A stretch of 64,000 nucleotides of DNA from an uncultured Prevotella sp. (GTDB taxonomy: Bacteria > Bacteroidota > Bacteroidia > Bacteroidales > Bacteroidaceae), in contig CAKQAD010000004.1 in NCBI GenBank assembly GCA_934215545.1, positions 1 through 64,000 of the forward strand. Reading direction: 5' to 3'. The notes beneath the pieces are model-generated. The model did no database searches, was not told the DNA's origin, and saw only the letters and a program-made list of their open reading frames with translations. Of this stretch, positions 1-8,841 are shown piece by piece. The position numbers and the translations under genes are program-made. How positions within the stretch are numbered: position 1 is the stretch's first letter; each line of letters opens with the position of its first letter.

Positions 1-1
1 G

Positions 2-1276
2 CTTGGTGTTACACAGGCAGCAGAAGGCGAGCATGCCGACTTGTGCCTCATAAACACTTGTTCTGTGACAGAGGTGGCCGACCATAAGTGCCGACAGGCC
101 ATCAACAGATTGGTGCGCCATAACCCCGGTGCCTTTGTGGTGGTGACAGGTTGCTATGCGCAGCTCGAATCAGAGCGTGTGAGCAAGATTGAGGGCGTAG
201 ACCTGGTGCTCGGTTCTAACGAAAAGGCCGACTTGGTGCAGTTTCTTAGCGACGCATGGACCGCGAAACAATCGGCTGAAGAAGACCGACTGTCCACTGC
301 CGACGCGAATGGCGGTCATGCCATGCACAAATACTTCTCTGTAAAGACAAAGCAGATAAAGAGCTTCGCTCCATCATGCTCTCGTGGCAACCGTACCAGA
401 TATTTTCTGAAAGTGCAGGATGGATGCGACTACTACTGTACCTACTGCACCATTCCTTATGCGCGAGGCAACTCGCGCAACCCTACCATCAGTTCGCTGG
501 TGGAGCAGGCTAGACAGGCTGCGGCTGAAGGCGGCAAGGAAATAGTGATAACGGGCGTCAATATCGGCGATTTCGGCAAGACAACAGGCGAGAAATTCAT
601 CGACCTTGTGAAGGCCCTCGATGCAGTGGAGGGAATAGAGCGCTATCGCATAAGTAGCATGGAACCCGATTTGCTCACCGATGAGCTTATAGAATATTGT
701 GCACAAAGCCGAGCCTTCATGCCGCACTTTCATGTGCCGTTGCAAAGCGGTAGCGACGAGGTGCTCCGACTGATGCACCGACGCTACGACAAAGCCCTTT
801 TTGCACATAAGATAGAGCGAATAAAGCAGCTGATGCCTCATGCATTTATAGGCGTTGATGTGATGGTGGGATGCCGTGGCGAAACACCAGAATGTTTTGA
901 GGAGTGCTATGAATTTTTGAAAGGCATGGACGTTACGCAGTTGCACGTGTTCCCATACAGCGAGCGACCAGGCACGGCTGCATTGCGCATACCATATACA
1001 GTGACAGATGCCGACCGTAAGGAGAGAAGCCGCCGACTGCTTGAAATGAGCGAGCAAAAGCGACAGGACTTTTATGCACAATACATAGGTACATGCCAGG
1101 AGGTGCTTCTCGAAAAGGCTGCACGTGGCAAGGCCATGCATGGCTTTACACGCAACTATGTGCGTGTGGAGCTGTCGCCACGCGATGCCGACGAATCGCT
1201 CGACAACGCTCTTGTGAAGGTGAAGCTTGGCGGCTTCAACCACGACCGCTCAGCCTTGAAAGCAGAGCTGATATAA
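2..1276 (+). CDS. mtaB: Threonylcarbamoyladenosine tRNA methylthiotransferase MtaB (5' partial)
   Basis: This radical-SAM enzyme adds a methylthio group to t6A37 of tRNAs. The reading frame is open from base 2, so the true start lies left of the window. The TTG at 41 is internal, because in-frame coding continues upstream of it. Visible parts are the UPF0004 N-terminal domain with cluster cysteines (INTCSV, VTGCYAQ), the radical-SAM CxxxCxxC motif (GCDYYCTYC, near base 425), and a C-terminal TRAM-like tail. MtaB is preferred over MiaB because of the overall motif pattern (TCSVTEVADHKCRQ), but the two families are close. The glycosyltransferase gene follows after 60 bp, probably on the same transcript. 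Confidence 0.9.
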   Translation, partial: LGVTQAAEGEHADLCLINTCSVTEVADHKCRQAINRLVRHNPGAFVVVTGCYAQLESERVSKIEGVDLVLGSNEKADLVQFLSDAWTAKQSAEEDRLSTADANGGHAMHKYFSVKTKQIKSFAPSCSRGNRTRYFLKVQDGCDYYCTYCTIPYARGNSRNPTISSLVEQARQAAAEGGKEIVITGVNIGDFGKTTGEKFIDLVKALDAVEGIERYRISSMEPDLLTDELIEYCAQSRAFMPHFHVPLQSGSDEVLRLMHRRYDKALFAHKIERIKQLMPHAFIGVDVMVGCRGETPECFEECYEFLKGMDVTQLHVFPYSERPGTAALRIPYTVTDADRKERSRRLLEMSEQKRQDFYAQYIGTCQEVLLEKAARGKAMHGFTRNYVRVELSPRDADESLDNALVKVKLGGFNHDRSALKAELI

Positions 1277-1336
1277 TCTTTAAGCGTAATAACAACGCAC
1301 CAATAAGCACACAACGCACACACATATCATATATTT

Positions 1337-2392
1337 ATGACCCACAACAACCCAAATGCATGCAAAAGCCACCGCATAGCTGTGGTGATACTCAATTGGA
1401 ACGGAGCAAATATGATGCGCCGCTATCTGCCATCGGTATTGGCAGCAGCCGAGGGAGTGGCAGATGTGGTAGTGGCCGACAATGCCTCTACCGACGACTC
1501 CCTGCAGATGCTGAAAGTCGAATTCGGCAGCGTGCGCACCATCGTTCTCGACAAGAACTATGGGTTTGCTGAGGGTTACAACAGGGCGCTACAACAGGTG
1601 GATGCCGAATACTATGTGCTGCTTAATAGCGATGTGTTTACACCTAAAGGATGGATTGACACATTGCTGCAATTCATGGATGCACACCCCGAGGCTGCCG
1701 CTTGCCAGCCAAAACTGCTTGCCGAACACAACCATAAGCAGTTTGAGTATGCCGGAGCAAGTGGTGGCTACATCGACAGATATGGCTATCCATTCTGCCG
1801 AGGCAGATTGTTTGACACTGTGGAGCACGACAACGGACAATATGACGATGTGTGCGAAGTGGCATGGGCCACAGGAGCTTGCCTGATGATAAGAAGCACC
1901 GACTATTGGAGCATTAATGGTCTCGACCCACGCTTCTTTGCGCACAACGAAGAAATTGACTTGTGCTGGCGCCTTGGCAACCTCGGACGCAAGATTTATT
2001 GTGTGCCACAGAGCAAAGTGTATCATGTGGGCGGTGGCACACTGCCTAAGGGCAACCCAATGAAGACCTATCTTAACTTCCGCAACAATCTAACAATGCT
2101 CTATAAGAACCTGCCCGATGCCGACCTGCGCCATGTAATGCGTGTGCGATTCTGCCTCGATTGGGTGGCTGCACTAAAGGTGCTCATTGCCGACCGCAAC
2201 CCCTCTGAGTTCAAAGCCATATTAAAGGCGCGCAAGGATTTCAAGCAATGGCGCAACAACTTCGATACCGACAGACAGCAAATACAAGCTACGCGCACCA
2301 CCAATGTCAGCAAAGTGCGCACTGCCTACGCCATTCTGTGGCAGTATTATGCCAAGCATGTGCGCAGATATGCCGACCTTCCTAAAGCATAA
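1337..2392 (+). CDS. Glycosyltransferase family 2 protein
   Basis: Predicted cytoplasmic GT-A fold glycosyltransferase of 351 aa that transfers a sugar from a nucleotide-sugar donor. The N-terminal part reads AVVILNWNGANMM and then VVADNASTDDS, typical of GT2 enzymes. The metal-binding DxD-like motif is within YYVLLNSDVF, and a later acidic motif, HNEEIDLCWRL, is typical of the rhamnosyltransferase-like (WbbL/RfbF) subgroup. The last 100 residues are a helical tail. The sugar and acceptor cannot be read from the sequence, but cell-surface polysaccharide or O-antigen synthesis is likely. No promoter is visible in the 60 bp after mtaB, so co-transcription is likely. Confidence 0.88.
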   Translation: MTHNNPNACKSHRIAVVILNWNGANMMRRYLPSVLAAAEGVADVVVADNASTDDSLQMLKVEFGSVRTIVLDKNYGFAEGYNRALQQVDAEYYVLLNSDVFTPKGWIDTLLQFMDAHPEAAACQPKLLAEHNHKQFEYAGASGGYIDRYGYPFCRGRLFDTVEHDNGQYDDVCEVAWATGACLMIRSTDYWSINGLDPRFFAHNEEIDLCWRLGNLGRKIYCVPQSKVYHVGGGTLPKGNPMKTYLNFRNNLTMLYKNLPDADLRHVMRVRFCLDWVAALKVLIADRNPSEFKAILKARKDFKQWRNNFDTDRQQIQATRTTNVSKVRTAYAILWQYYAKHVRRYADLPKA

Positions 2393-2490
2393 TAATTCGT
2401 ATCGTAGCGGATTTTATTAATGTATTTTTGGGTTTTTTAAGCAAGAACCATCGACAAAGGCTTGTTGTTTTAACTTTTTTAGCTGAAAAA

Positions 2491-2521
2491 TTGTTGCTAT
2501 AATATTTTTTTAGTATTTTTG
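2491..2521 (+). promoter_or_regulatory. Bacteroidetes-type promoter of the GldB-like lipoprotein gene
   Basis: TTGTTG at 2491-2496 is followed 17-20 bp later by TATTTTTG (2514-2521), a match to the -7 consensus TAnnTTTG. The TTG at 2519 lies inside this element, which argues against using it as a start codon and supports the GTG at 2570. Confidence 0.65.
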
Positions 2522-2569
2522 CAATACGAAAACAAAAATTATATAAATCCGTATTCAGCAAAGCCTATT

Positions 2570-3364
2570 GTGAGAAAATTCTACGCCATCATATTGACTA
2601 TACTTTTATTGGCTTCAACCGCATGCGAGTTGAAGCTAAGCCAATATGGCGACGACACCAAGAGCACACTCATAGAGGTGCAGCGCTACGATCGTCTTGA
2701 GAGCCGTTACCTAACCACTGGCGACTTCTCCGCATTGCAGCAGATGAACATCGACTATGCCAAGGAGACGCGCATGCTTATAGAGAATGTGCTGCGCATA
2801 GGCGAGGTGAACGACCCAGAGATAAACTCAAAGTTTCTGAAGTTCTATCAAGACACCATACTGCAAACGATAATTGCCGATGTTGAAACACAATACGTCA
2901 ACATGGACGACATTAATCAGCAACTCAGCGATGCTTTTGCACGTTTGCAAAAGGAATTGCCCGATCTCACACTGCCCAAGGTATATGCACAGATAGGAGC
3001 GCTCGACCAAAGCATCATCATAGGCGAGAACTCAATAGGCATATCGCTCGACAAATATCTCGGTGCCGACTATCACATCTATAGCAATTATTATCCCAAA
3101 GAACAGCGGCAGATGATGAATCGTAGCGCCATTGTGCCCGATTGTCTGAGCTTCTATCTGCTAAGCTTGTATCCGTTGCAAAACTATGCCACAAGCACAC
3201 AGATGCAACGCGACAAGCACATGGGAAAGGTGATGTGGGCTGTAAATAAGCTCATGAAGCGGAAAGTGTTTAACACTCAATATACTAAGGAAGCAGAGAC
3301 GTTGGCAAAGCGCCATCCGCATCTGGCGGTGACAGATATTTTAGCATCTGACAAGATTAAATAA
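2570..3364 (+). CDS. GldB-like lipoprotein
   Basis: Predicted lipoprotein of about 264 aa. Translation most likely begins at GTG 2570, giving a basic-hydrophobic signal peptide (MRKFYAIILTILLLASTAC) ending in a lipobox-like cysteine. An upstream TTG in the same frame lies within the promoter. The central segment, PKVYAQIGALDQSIIIGE followed by SIGISLDKYLG and a YYPKEQRQMM stretch, resembles the GldB family of gliding-motility-associated lipoproteins, which also occurs in non-gliding Bacteroidales. GldB homologues have a metalloprotease-like fold, but activity is unproven. The link to GldB is from pattern recognition only. It could also be an uncharacterised lipoprotein of similar fold. A strong bidirectional terminator follows. 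Confidence 0.6.
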   Translation: MRKFYAIILTILLLASTACELKLSQYGDDTKSTLIEVQRYDRLESRYLTTGDFSALQQMNIDYAKETRMLIENVLRIGEVNDPEINSKFLKFYQDTILQTIIADVETQYVNMDDINQQLSDAFARLQKELPDLTLPKVYAQIGALDQSIIIGENSIGISLDKYLGADYHIYSNYYPKEQRQMMNRSAIVPDCLSFYLLSLYPLQNYATSTQMQRDKHMGKVMWAVNKLMKRKVFNTQYTKEAETLAKRHPHLAVTDILASDKIK

Positions 3365-3463
3365 TGCCTCCTTTGTTTGCATATATCACAATTAAATGTT
3401 AACTTTGTGATGTTATCCTGAATACAATCTTTTTACCTTAAGAAGACTAATGCCTATTGAGAT

Positions 3464-3495
3464 AAATGCCGGACTCTGAGAAGAGTCCGGCATTT
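3464..3495. terminator. Bidirectional terminator
   Basis: Perfect 13-bp inverted repeat (AAATGCCGGACTC, 3464-3476; complement 3483-3495) with a 6-nt loop, placed between convergent genes (GldB-like and mltG). Both arms end in A/T runs. Confidence 0.75.
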
Positions 3496-3531
3496 GCCAT
3501 TTATATAAGTTGCCTTTTGTTTTCGAAAATC

Positions 3532-4578
3532 TTATTTTATGCCTCTGTTGTTAAGGGCATTGCTGTAGCGTTTGGCGTTCTGCAGATGTTCATCGTAGGT
3601 GCGTGCAAAGTTGTGAGTGCCGCTGAAGTCTTCCTTGGCACACATGTAAAGATAGTCGTGATGAACAAGGTTGAGCACTGCGTCGATGCCAGCTATTGAT
3701 GCCACTCGGATTGGTCCGGGAGGCAATCCGGCGTTGCGGTAGGTATTATACGGACTCTTTATATACAATAGATTGTTGTATATACGCTTCAACTCAAAGC
3801 GTTTCCATGCGAATTTTATAGTAGGGTCGGCCTGAAGTGGCATGCCGTCAGGATATTTGGCATTGCGAAGCATAAGTCGGTTGTAGTACATTCCAGCCAC
3901 CATAGGCTTCTCGCTATTGTTGGCTGTCTCTTCATCCACAATACTGGCAAGCGTGCTCACCTCTACGGGCGACAATTTCAGTGCCTTGGCCTTGTTCAAG
4001 CGGCTTTCGTTCCAAAAACTATTGCTCTCCTTATGCATGCGGTCGAGCAGTTTCTCAACGCTTGTGTTCCAATAGATATCGTAGGTATTGGGCACAAACA
4101 TGCTCACTATCGTTGCTGTGTCGTAGCCATACTTACGGCATGTGGCTTCATCGGCAAGAGCCTTGTAGAGCTCGGTGCTGTCCATCATAAGTCGCTTTGA
4201 GAGCTCTGCTGCCAAGCGGTCGGTGGTGCGCACGGTAGGAATAACAAGGTTTACGGGCGATTGCAAGCCATTCTTCAGATGGCGGAACACCACAAGCGCA
4301 CCCTCGCCAGAGCGCACTGCATAGCGTCCGGTGCGCACATGGTCGGCATAGCTGCTGTGGCGCACAAGCATTTTGAAGCCTGTCATGGCATGGCTCGATG
4401 ATATGTCAGATAGCTTTGCAACGACAGAGTCGGCAGTGTCGTCGTTGTCAACATAGATATATTGATTTTTGCTGCCTATAAGCATGGCAGAAAAGAAATA
4501 GAAGTAGACAACGGCAAGCAAGCCTAAAAGGCATGCACCTGCCACAACGAAAATTTTCTTTTTATGGTTTTTCTTCAT
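3532..4578 (-). CDS. mltG: Endolytic murein transglycosylase MltG (YceG-like)
   Basis: Inner-membrane lytic transglycosylase that cleaves nascent glycan strands and ends peptidoglycan polymerisation. The protein has 348 aa, with a single membrane anchor at about residues 9-31 after a lysine-rich N-terminus, a LysM-like segment, and the YceG catalytic domain. The conserved catalytic region reads LASIVDEETANNSEK and includes the family's active-site glutamate. The next conserved blocks, MYYNRL and LQADPTIKFA, are intact, as is the final GLPPGPI block. Length is normal for the family. It is monocistronic and leftward, with its own promoter (4617-4647). Confidence 0.93.
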   Translation of the reverse strand: MKKNHKKKIFVVAGACLLGLLAVVYFYFFSAMLIGSKNQYIYVDNDDTADSVVAKLSDISSSHAMTGFKMLVRHSSYADHVRTGRYAVRSGEGALVVFRHLKNGLQSPVNLVIPTVRTTDRLAAELSKRLMMDSTELYKALADEATCRKYGYDTATIVSMFVPNTYDIYWNTSVEKLLDRMHKESNSFWNESRLNKAKALKLSPVEVSTLASIVDEETANNSEKPMVAGMYYNRLMLRNAKYPDGMPLQADPTIKFAWKRFELKRIYNNLLYIKSPYNTYRNAGLPPGPIRVASIAGIDAVLNLVHHDYLYMCAKEDFSGTHNFARTYDEHLQNAKRYSNALNNRGIK

Positions 4579-4616
4579 ATCGTGTGTGTAAATAAATACG
4601 TATAAAATATTTATTG

Positions 4617-4647
4617 CAAAGGTAGAGTAATTAAGATATATGGCAAA
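4617..4647 (-). promoter_or_regulatory. Promoter of mltG
   Basis: On the minus strand, TACCTTTG (4617-4624) matches TAnnTTTG. TTTG at 4644-4647 lies exactly 19 bp upstream, an almost ideal Bacteroidetes housekeeping promoter. The rightward HAD gene has only a one-mismatch -7 (TAACTTCG, 4688-4695) in the same gap. Confidence 0.75.
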
Positions 4648-4728
4648 ATAAATTTATTTTTTTTATACGTATTAGAATTAATATACGTAACTTCGCACAT
4701 CTGATTATTTACTCGTTGATATAGCGAT

Positions 4729-5367
4729 ATGTACGATACTTATATTTTCGACCTTGATGGCACCTTGCTGTCTACATTAAACGATTTGGCAGCAAGCTGC
4801 AATTATGCGTTGCGCACCAACAATATGCCCGAGCGTAGCTTGGAAGAGGTGCGTATGTTTGTGGGCAATGGCGTAAAGAAGCTCATGGAGCGTGCCATCC
4901 CTGGCGGTGAGAGCAATGCCGCTTTCGGCAAGACCTACGCCGATTTTCGCAACCATTATATGAAGCACAATCTCGACACCACACGTCCTTACGATGGAGT
5001 GATGTCTTTGCTTGAAGAGCTCAACAGCCGTGGCAAGAAGGTGGCGGTGGTGAGCAACAAGTTCTATGCCGCCACACAAGAGCTGTGCCGTCATTTCTTT
5101 GGCTCACTTGTGCATGTGGCAATAGGCGAGCGTGAGGACATTCGCAAGAAACCAGCGCCCGACACTGTGCTCGAAGCCATGCGCCAGCTGGGCGTTGATG
5201 CCGAAGGGGCAGTGTATATAGGCGATAGCGATGTGGATGTAGAGACGGCACGCAATTCGGGCATGCCTTGCATCAGTGTGCTATGGGGATTTCGCAGCCG
5301 CGAATTCCTTGTGGAGCATGGTGCCACAACATTCGTAGAGAAGCCTGCAGATATTCTTGATTGTTAG
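4729..5367 (+). CDS. gph: HAD family hydrolase, phosphoglycolate phosphatase-like
   Basis: Haloacid-dehalogenase-superfamily phosphatase of 212 aa with all four motifs: I, FDLDGTLL with the nucleophile Asp near residue 9; II, VVSNK; III, the lysine in RKKPAPD; and IV, YIGDSDVD. The cap of about 65 residues between motifs I and II is of the C1 type seen in Gph/PGP enzymes, which dephosphorylate 2-phosphoglycolate. Some relatives act on pyrophosphate or other sugar phosphates, so the substrate is inferred. It is a single gene between divergent mltG and a convergent ABC permease, ending at a long stem-loop. Confidence 0.8.
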   Translation: MYDTYIFDLDGTLLSTLNDLAASCNYALRTNNMPERSLEEVRMFVGNGVKKLMERAIPGGESNAAFGKTYADFRNHYMKHNLDTTRPYDGVMSLLEELNSRGKKVAVVSNKFYAATQELCRHFFGSLVHVAIGEREDIRKKPAPDTVLEAMRQLGVDAEGAVYIGDSDVDVETARNSGMPCISVLWGFRSREFLVEHGATTFVEKPADILDC

Positions 5368-5403
5368 AAACACAGCAAGCAACGCTTGTCGATAAGCATA
5401 AAA

Positions 5404-5466
5404 CAACGGCTACACACCATAATGTATGTCATTATGAAGACATTGCATTATGGTGTGTAGCCGTTG
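5404..5466. terminator. Long bidirectional stem-loop terminator
   Basis: Perfect 21-bp inverted repeat (arms 5404-5424 and 5446-5466) around a 21-nt loop, which itself contains ATGTC/GACAT. It sits between convergent gph and the permease gene. No clear U run follows, so termination may rest on the stem alone. Confidence 0.6.
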
Positions 5467-5501
5467 TCTGTTATGCTTAAATCCTATGCAAGGTTTGGCG
5501 A

Positions 5502-6743
5502 TTATTCATAGCGTATGGCCTCAATAGGGTCGAGCTGTGCCGCTTTTTTTGCTGGATACCAGCCGAAGAACACACCCGTTAGTGTGCACACTGCAAAGCT
5601 CATCACGATGCTCCATGGCTGAATGTAGATGGGCCAATGGGCAATGAGCTTTATAGCATACGATGCTCCGATACCCAACGCCACGCCAATGAGTCCGCCA
5701 GTGACGCTCAGCAGAATAGCCTCTATAAGGAATTGGTTGAGAATATCGATGCCGCGTGCCCCTACGCTCATGCGCAATCCGATTTCGCGTGTACGCTCTG
5801 TTACGCTTACATACATAATGTTCATTATGCCGATGCCGCCCACAATAAGCGAGATGCCAGCCACACAACCCAGCAGAATGGTCATCATGTCGGTGGTGGA
5901 GTTCATCATGCTTGCCAGCTCCTCTTGTGAACGGATGTTGAAGTCGTCCGAATCGGCATCTTGAGTGTCGGTGGCATCCTTCAACTTATGGTTGCGTCGC
6001 AGTATGGTAGTAATCTCGTCGATAGCCTTTTGTGTAAGGTCTTCGGTAATGGTAGAGCAGGTTATGCCACCAAGATACGTCTGTGCCAGGATGCGTTTCA
6101 TCACCGTGGTGTACGGTGCAAGCACCAAGTCGTCCTGGTCCATGCCCATAGAGTTGTAGCCTTTCTTCTTAAGCACGCCAATTACGCGGAAGGGAATGGA
6201 GTTGAAGCGCACCACCTTGCCCACAGGGTCGGAGCCATCCGGGAAGAGGTTGTCAACAACTGTCTGTCCGAGTATGCACACCTTTGCACTCGACTTGATG
6301 TCGGTGTCGGTGAACATCTCGCCTTCGCTAACAGACAACTGGCGTATGTCGAGATAGTCTTGATTTACTCCATAGATAGACGATGGCGTGTTGTTGTTGC
6401 CGTAAATCCACTGACCGCTGCTATTCACCGTCGGACTGATGCCTTTTATGTAGTTGCACTCGTCTTTTAACGAGCTATAGTCGGTAAGCTTCAGCGTCTC
6501 CATTGATGAGGCGTCCTGTCGCACTCCGCCAGGACCGCGGTCGGCACCTGGACTTATCATTATCATGTTTGAGCCCATCTCGGCAATGTTTGCCTGTATG
6601 CTTTTTTTCGAACCCTGTCCGATGGCGAGCATCGTTATCACCGAAGCTACGCCGATAATGATGCCCAAAGCTGTGAGAAACGAACGCAGTTTGTTGGCTG
6701 CTATTGCTCTAAGGGCTATTTTAAAAAGATTGGTGTAGTTCAT
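5502..6743 (-). CDS. ABC transporter permease, MacB/FtsX-type
   Basis: Inner-membrane permease (413 aa) of a MacAB-TolC-like export system. An N-terminal transmembrane segment (about residues 20-42, in LTALGIIIGVASVITML) is followed by a periplasmic MacB core domain of about 230 residues, then the FtsX domain with three membrane helices. The coupling region ERTREIGLRMSVGAR and the closing DPIEAIRYE are typical MacB signatures. Unlike E. coli MacB, the ATPase is a separate gene 11 bp upstream. It is the last gene of a four-gene leftward operon. Substrate is unknown; macrolides, peptides or lipoproteins are known for relatives. Confidence 0.92.
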   Translation of the reverse strand: MNYTNLFKIALRAIAANKLRSFLTALGIIIGVASVITMLAIGQGSKKSIQANIAEMGSNMIMISPGADRGPGGVRQDASSMETLKLTDYSSLKDECNYIKGISPTVNSSGQWIYGNNNTPSSIYGVNQDYLDIRQLSVSEGEMFTDTDIKSSAKVCILGQTVVDNLFPDGSDPVGKVVRFNSIPFRVIGVLKKKGYNSMGMDQDDLVLAPYTTVMKRILAQTYLGGITCSTITEDLTQKAIDEITTILRRNHKLKDATDTQDADSDDFNIRSQEELASMMNSTTDMMTILLGCVAGISLIVGGIGIMNIMYVSVTERTREIGLRMSVGARGIDILNQFLIEAILLSVTGGLIGVALGIGASYAIKLIAHWPIYIQPWSIVMSFAVCTLTGVFFGWYPAKKAAQLDPIEAIRYE

Positions 6744-6754
6744 TCCTGATGTTG

Positions 6755-7507
6755 TTAATCGTTGGTGCTTTGTGGAAGTTGCATTAATCCCTCCTCGGCA
6801 GACAAAATGTTGCTGTTGTATTCATCGCTTATCACCTGCCCATCGCGGAGCGTTATGTTACGCGAGGAATAGTTGGCAATGTCTGGATTGTGGGTAACGA
6901 AAATTATTGTTCGGCCTGCAGCATGTAGTTTTTGGAACAATACAAGAATCTCGAATGATGTGCGTGTGTCAAGATTGCCAGTGGCTTCATCTGCCAATAT
7001 CACTGCAGGATTGTTCACCAAGGCACGGGCAATGGCCACTCGCTGCATCTGTCCGCCCGACATCTGATTTGACTTATGATACAGGCGCGTTCCCAGTCCC
7101 ACTGCCTCTAATGCTTTGATGGCACGATCCTGGCGCTCCTTGGCACTTACGGCAGAGTTGTACATAAGTGGCAACTCCACGTTCTCCACACTTGTTGTCT
7201 TTGGAAGCAGGTTGTAGTTTTGGAATATAAATCCAATCTTGCGGTTGCGCAACACTGCCCGTTGTGCCTTCGACATCTTTCTCACCGACACTCCATCGAG
7301 ATAATACTCGCCGCTGCTGGGGGTGTCGAGGCATCCTAACTGGTTGAGAAGAGTAGATTTGCCAGAGCCCGATTTGCCCATTATTGTGACAAACTCGCCC
7401 TCGTATATCTTGAACGAGACACCGCGAAGTGCATGCACCACCTCGTCGCCCACAAGAAAGTTGCGCTTCACGTTGTCGAGTTCGATTACTACTTTTTTAT
7501 TTTCCAT
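6755..7507 (-). CDS. ABC transporter ATP-binding protein, MacB/LolD-type
   Basis: Cytoplasmic ATPase (250 aa) that powers the adjacent permease. Motifs in order are Walker A (MGKSGSGKSTLLNQLG), a Q-loop (FIFQNYNLL), the ABC signature MSGGQMQRVAIARAL, Walker B (VILADEATGNLD) and the switch histidine (IFVTHN). These match the LolD/MacB/SalX subgroup. Spacing to the permease is 11 bp, so co-translation is likely. A 95-bp gap separates it from the upstream MacA-like gene. Confidence 0.94.
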   Translation of the reverse strand: MENKKVVIELDNVKRNFLVGDEVVHALRGVSFKIYEGEFVTIMGKSGSGKSTLLNQLGCLDTPSSGEYYLDGVSVRKMSKAQRAVLRNRKIGFIFQNYNLLPKTTSVENVELPLMYNSAVSAKERQDRAIKALEAVGLGTRLYHKSNQMSGGQMQRVAIARALVNNPAVILADEATGNLDTRTSFEILVLFQKLHAAGRTIIFVTHNPDIANYSSRNITLRDGQVISDEYNSNILSAEEGLMQLPQSTND

Positions 7508-7602
7508 ATTATGTAATGTAACTAATGTTAGGCATGTGTGCTACATGCTATAGTAGTTAATAGGGGTGCAAGTATGCAACAAACTGTTGATTCGTTGCTT
7601 GT

Positions 7603-8790
7603 CTACTTGCCTTTTTGGTTTCTTCTTGGATGCTTGGGTGCAAACGGGCTGCTTTCAGTGCCTTCGGCATTGGCTTCAGGCATATTGTCGGTAGCAATAT
7701 TGAGTCCAGTAATCACCTTAGTGCCGCTTGCAATGCCATTGAGTATTTGCGTGTGTGTGCCATCGGTCATGCCAATATTCACTTTGTGTGCCACAATGTT
7801 GTTGCCCTCAATGGTCCACACCTTGTTCTTTGCATTGGCATCGTCGATGATTTTCATCTTTCCTACAGTTTCTTTTGTAGGCTTATATCTTAATGCCTTT
7901 GATGCAACAGCGAGCACACCCTTGCGTTCTGCTGTGTATATTGTTACGCTGGCAGTGAGTCCGGGCTTTAGTTTGAGGTCGGCATTTGGTGCAGATATCA
8001 CCACTTCGTAGGTCACCACATTGTTGGTTGTGGTGGCTTCCTGGCGCACCTGCTTCACCGTTCCTTCAAACACATCGTCTGGATAGGCATCGACAGTGAA
8101 CGACACACGCTCGCCTTCCTTCACGTCGCCTATGTCAGCCTCGTCGACATCGGCAACCACCTGCATGTTGGTAAGGTCTTGTGCTATAGTGAACAACTCT
8201 GGTGTAGAGAAGCTTGCAGCTACGGTTTGTCCCTCTTCAACAGATTTCGACAGCACCACACCATCGATAGGCGATGTGATGGTGGCATATCCAAGATTGG
8301 TTTGTGCGCGTTGCACCTCTTCCTTGGCAGAATTTACCTGCTCCTTTGCTTGCTTATACGATAGCTGTGCTGTCTCGTAGTCGTTGGCGGACACCAGCCC
8401 TTTGTCGTAGAGTGTCTTGTAGCGATTGTAGTTTGCTGTCTGATAGTTGAGCTGGCTTTGTGCTGTGGCAAGCTGTGTCTTTGCAGTGTTGAGCTGACTC
8501 ATAAGATTGGTCTTGTCGAGCTCGGCAATCACCTGCCCTTTCTTTACTGTAGAATTGTAGTCGACATACAGTTTGCTAACGATGCCGCTCACCTGAGTAC
8601 CTACCGTTACCGATGTTACAGGCTCTATTGTGCCGGTGGCGGTGATGCTGTTTTGAATATTGGCAGGTGCCACCTTTTCGGTTTCGAATGATATCTTTTC
8701 TTCTTTCTTGCCGCCCGAGGTGAGCCATGCTACGATGGCTATGATGACTATGATACCAGCCACGAGCCACAATTTGTTTAATTTCTTCAT
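7603..8790 (-). CDS. Periplasmic adaptor subunit, MacA/HlyD family
   Basis: Membrane-fusion protein (395 aa) that links the inner-membrane ABC pump to the outer-membrane channel. One N-terminal membrane segment (residues 7-25) follows a short basic stretch. A split lipoyl domain (SGIVSKLYVDYNSTVKKGQ and later SPIDGVVLSKSVEEGQTV) flanks an alpha-hairpin rich in Q, A and Y. Beta-barrel and membrane-proximal domains follow, ending in a basic PKHPRRNQKGK tail. It is the second gene of the tolC-macA-ATPase-permease operon. Confidence 0.92.
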   Translation of the reverse strand: MKKLNKLWLVAGIIVIIAIVAWLTSGGKKEEKISFETEKVAPANIQNSITATGTIEPVTSVTVGTQVSGIVSKLYVDYNSTVKKGQVIAELDKTNLMSQLNTAKTQLATAQSQLNYQTANYNRYKTLYDKGLVSANDYETAQLSYKQAKEQVNSAKEEVQRAQTNLGYATITSPIDGVVLSKSVEEGQTVAASFSTPELFTIAQDLTNMQVVADVDEADIGDVKEGERVSFTVDAYPDDVFEGTVKQVRQEATTTNNVVTYEVVISAPNADLKLKPGLTASVTIYTAERKGVLAVASKALRYKPTKETVGKMKIIDDANAKNKVWTIEGNNIVAHKVNIGMTDGTHTQILNGIASGTKVITGLNIATDNMPEANAEGTESSPFAPKHPRRNQKGK

Positions 8791-8841
8791 AGTGTATCTC
8801 TCTAATTTCTGTTTACTAATTTGTCTATCTCTCTGACTGTT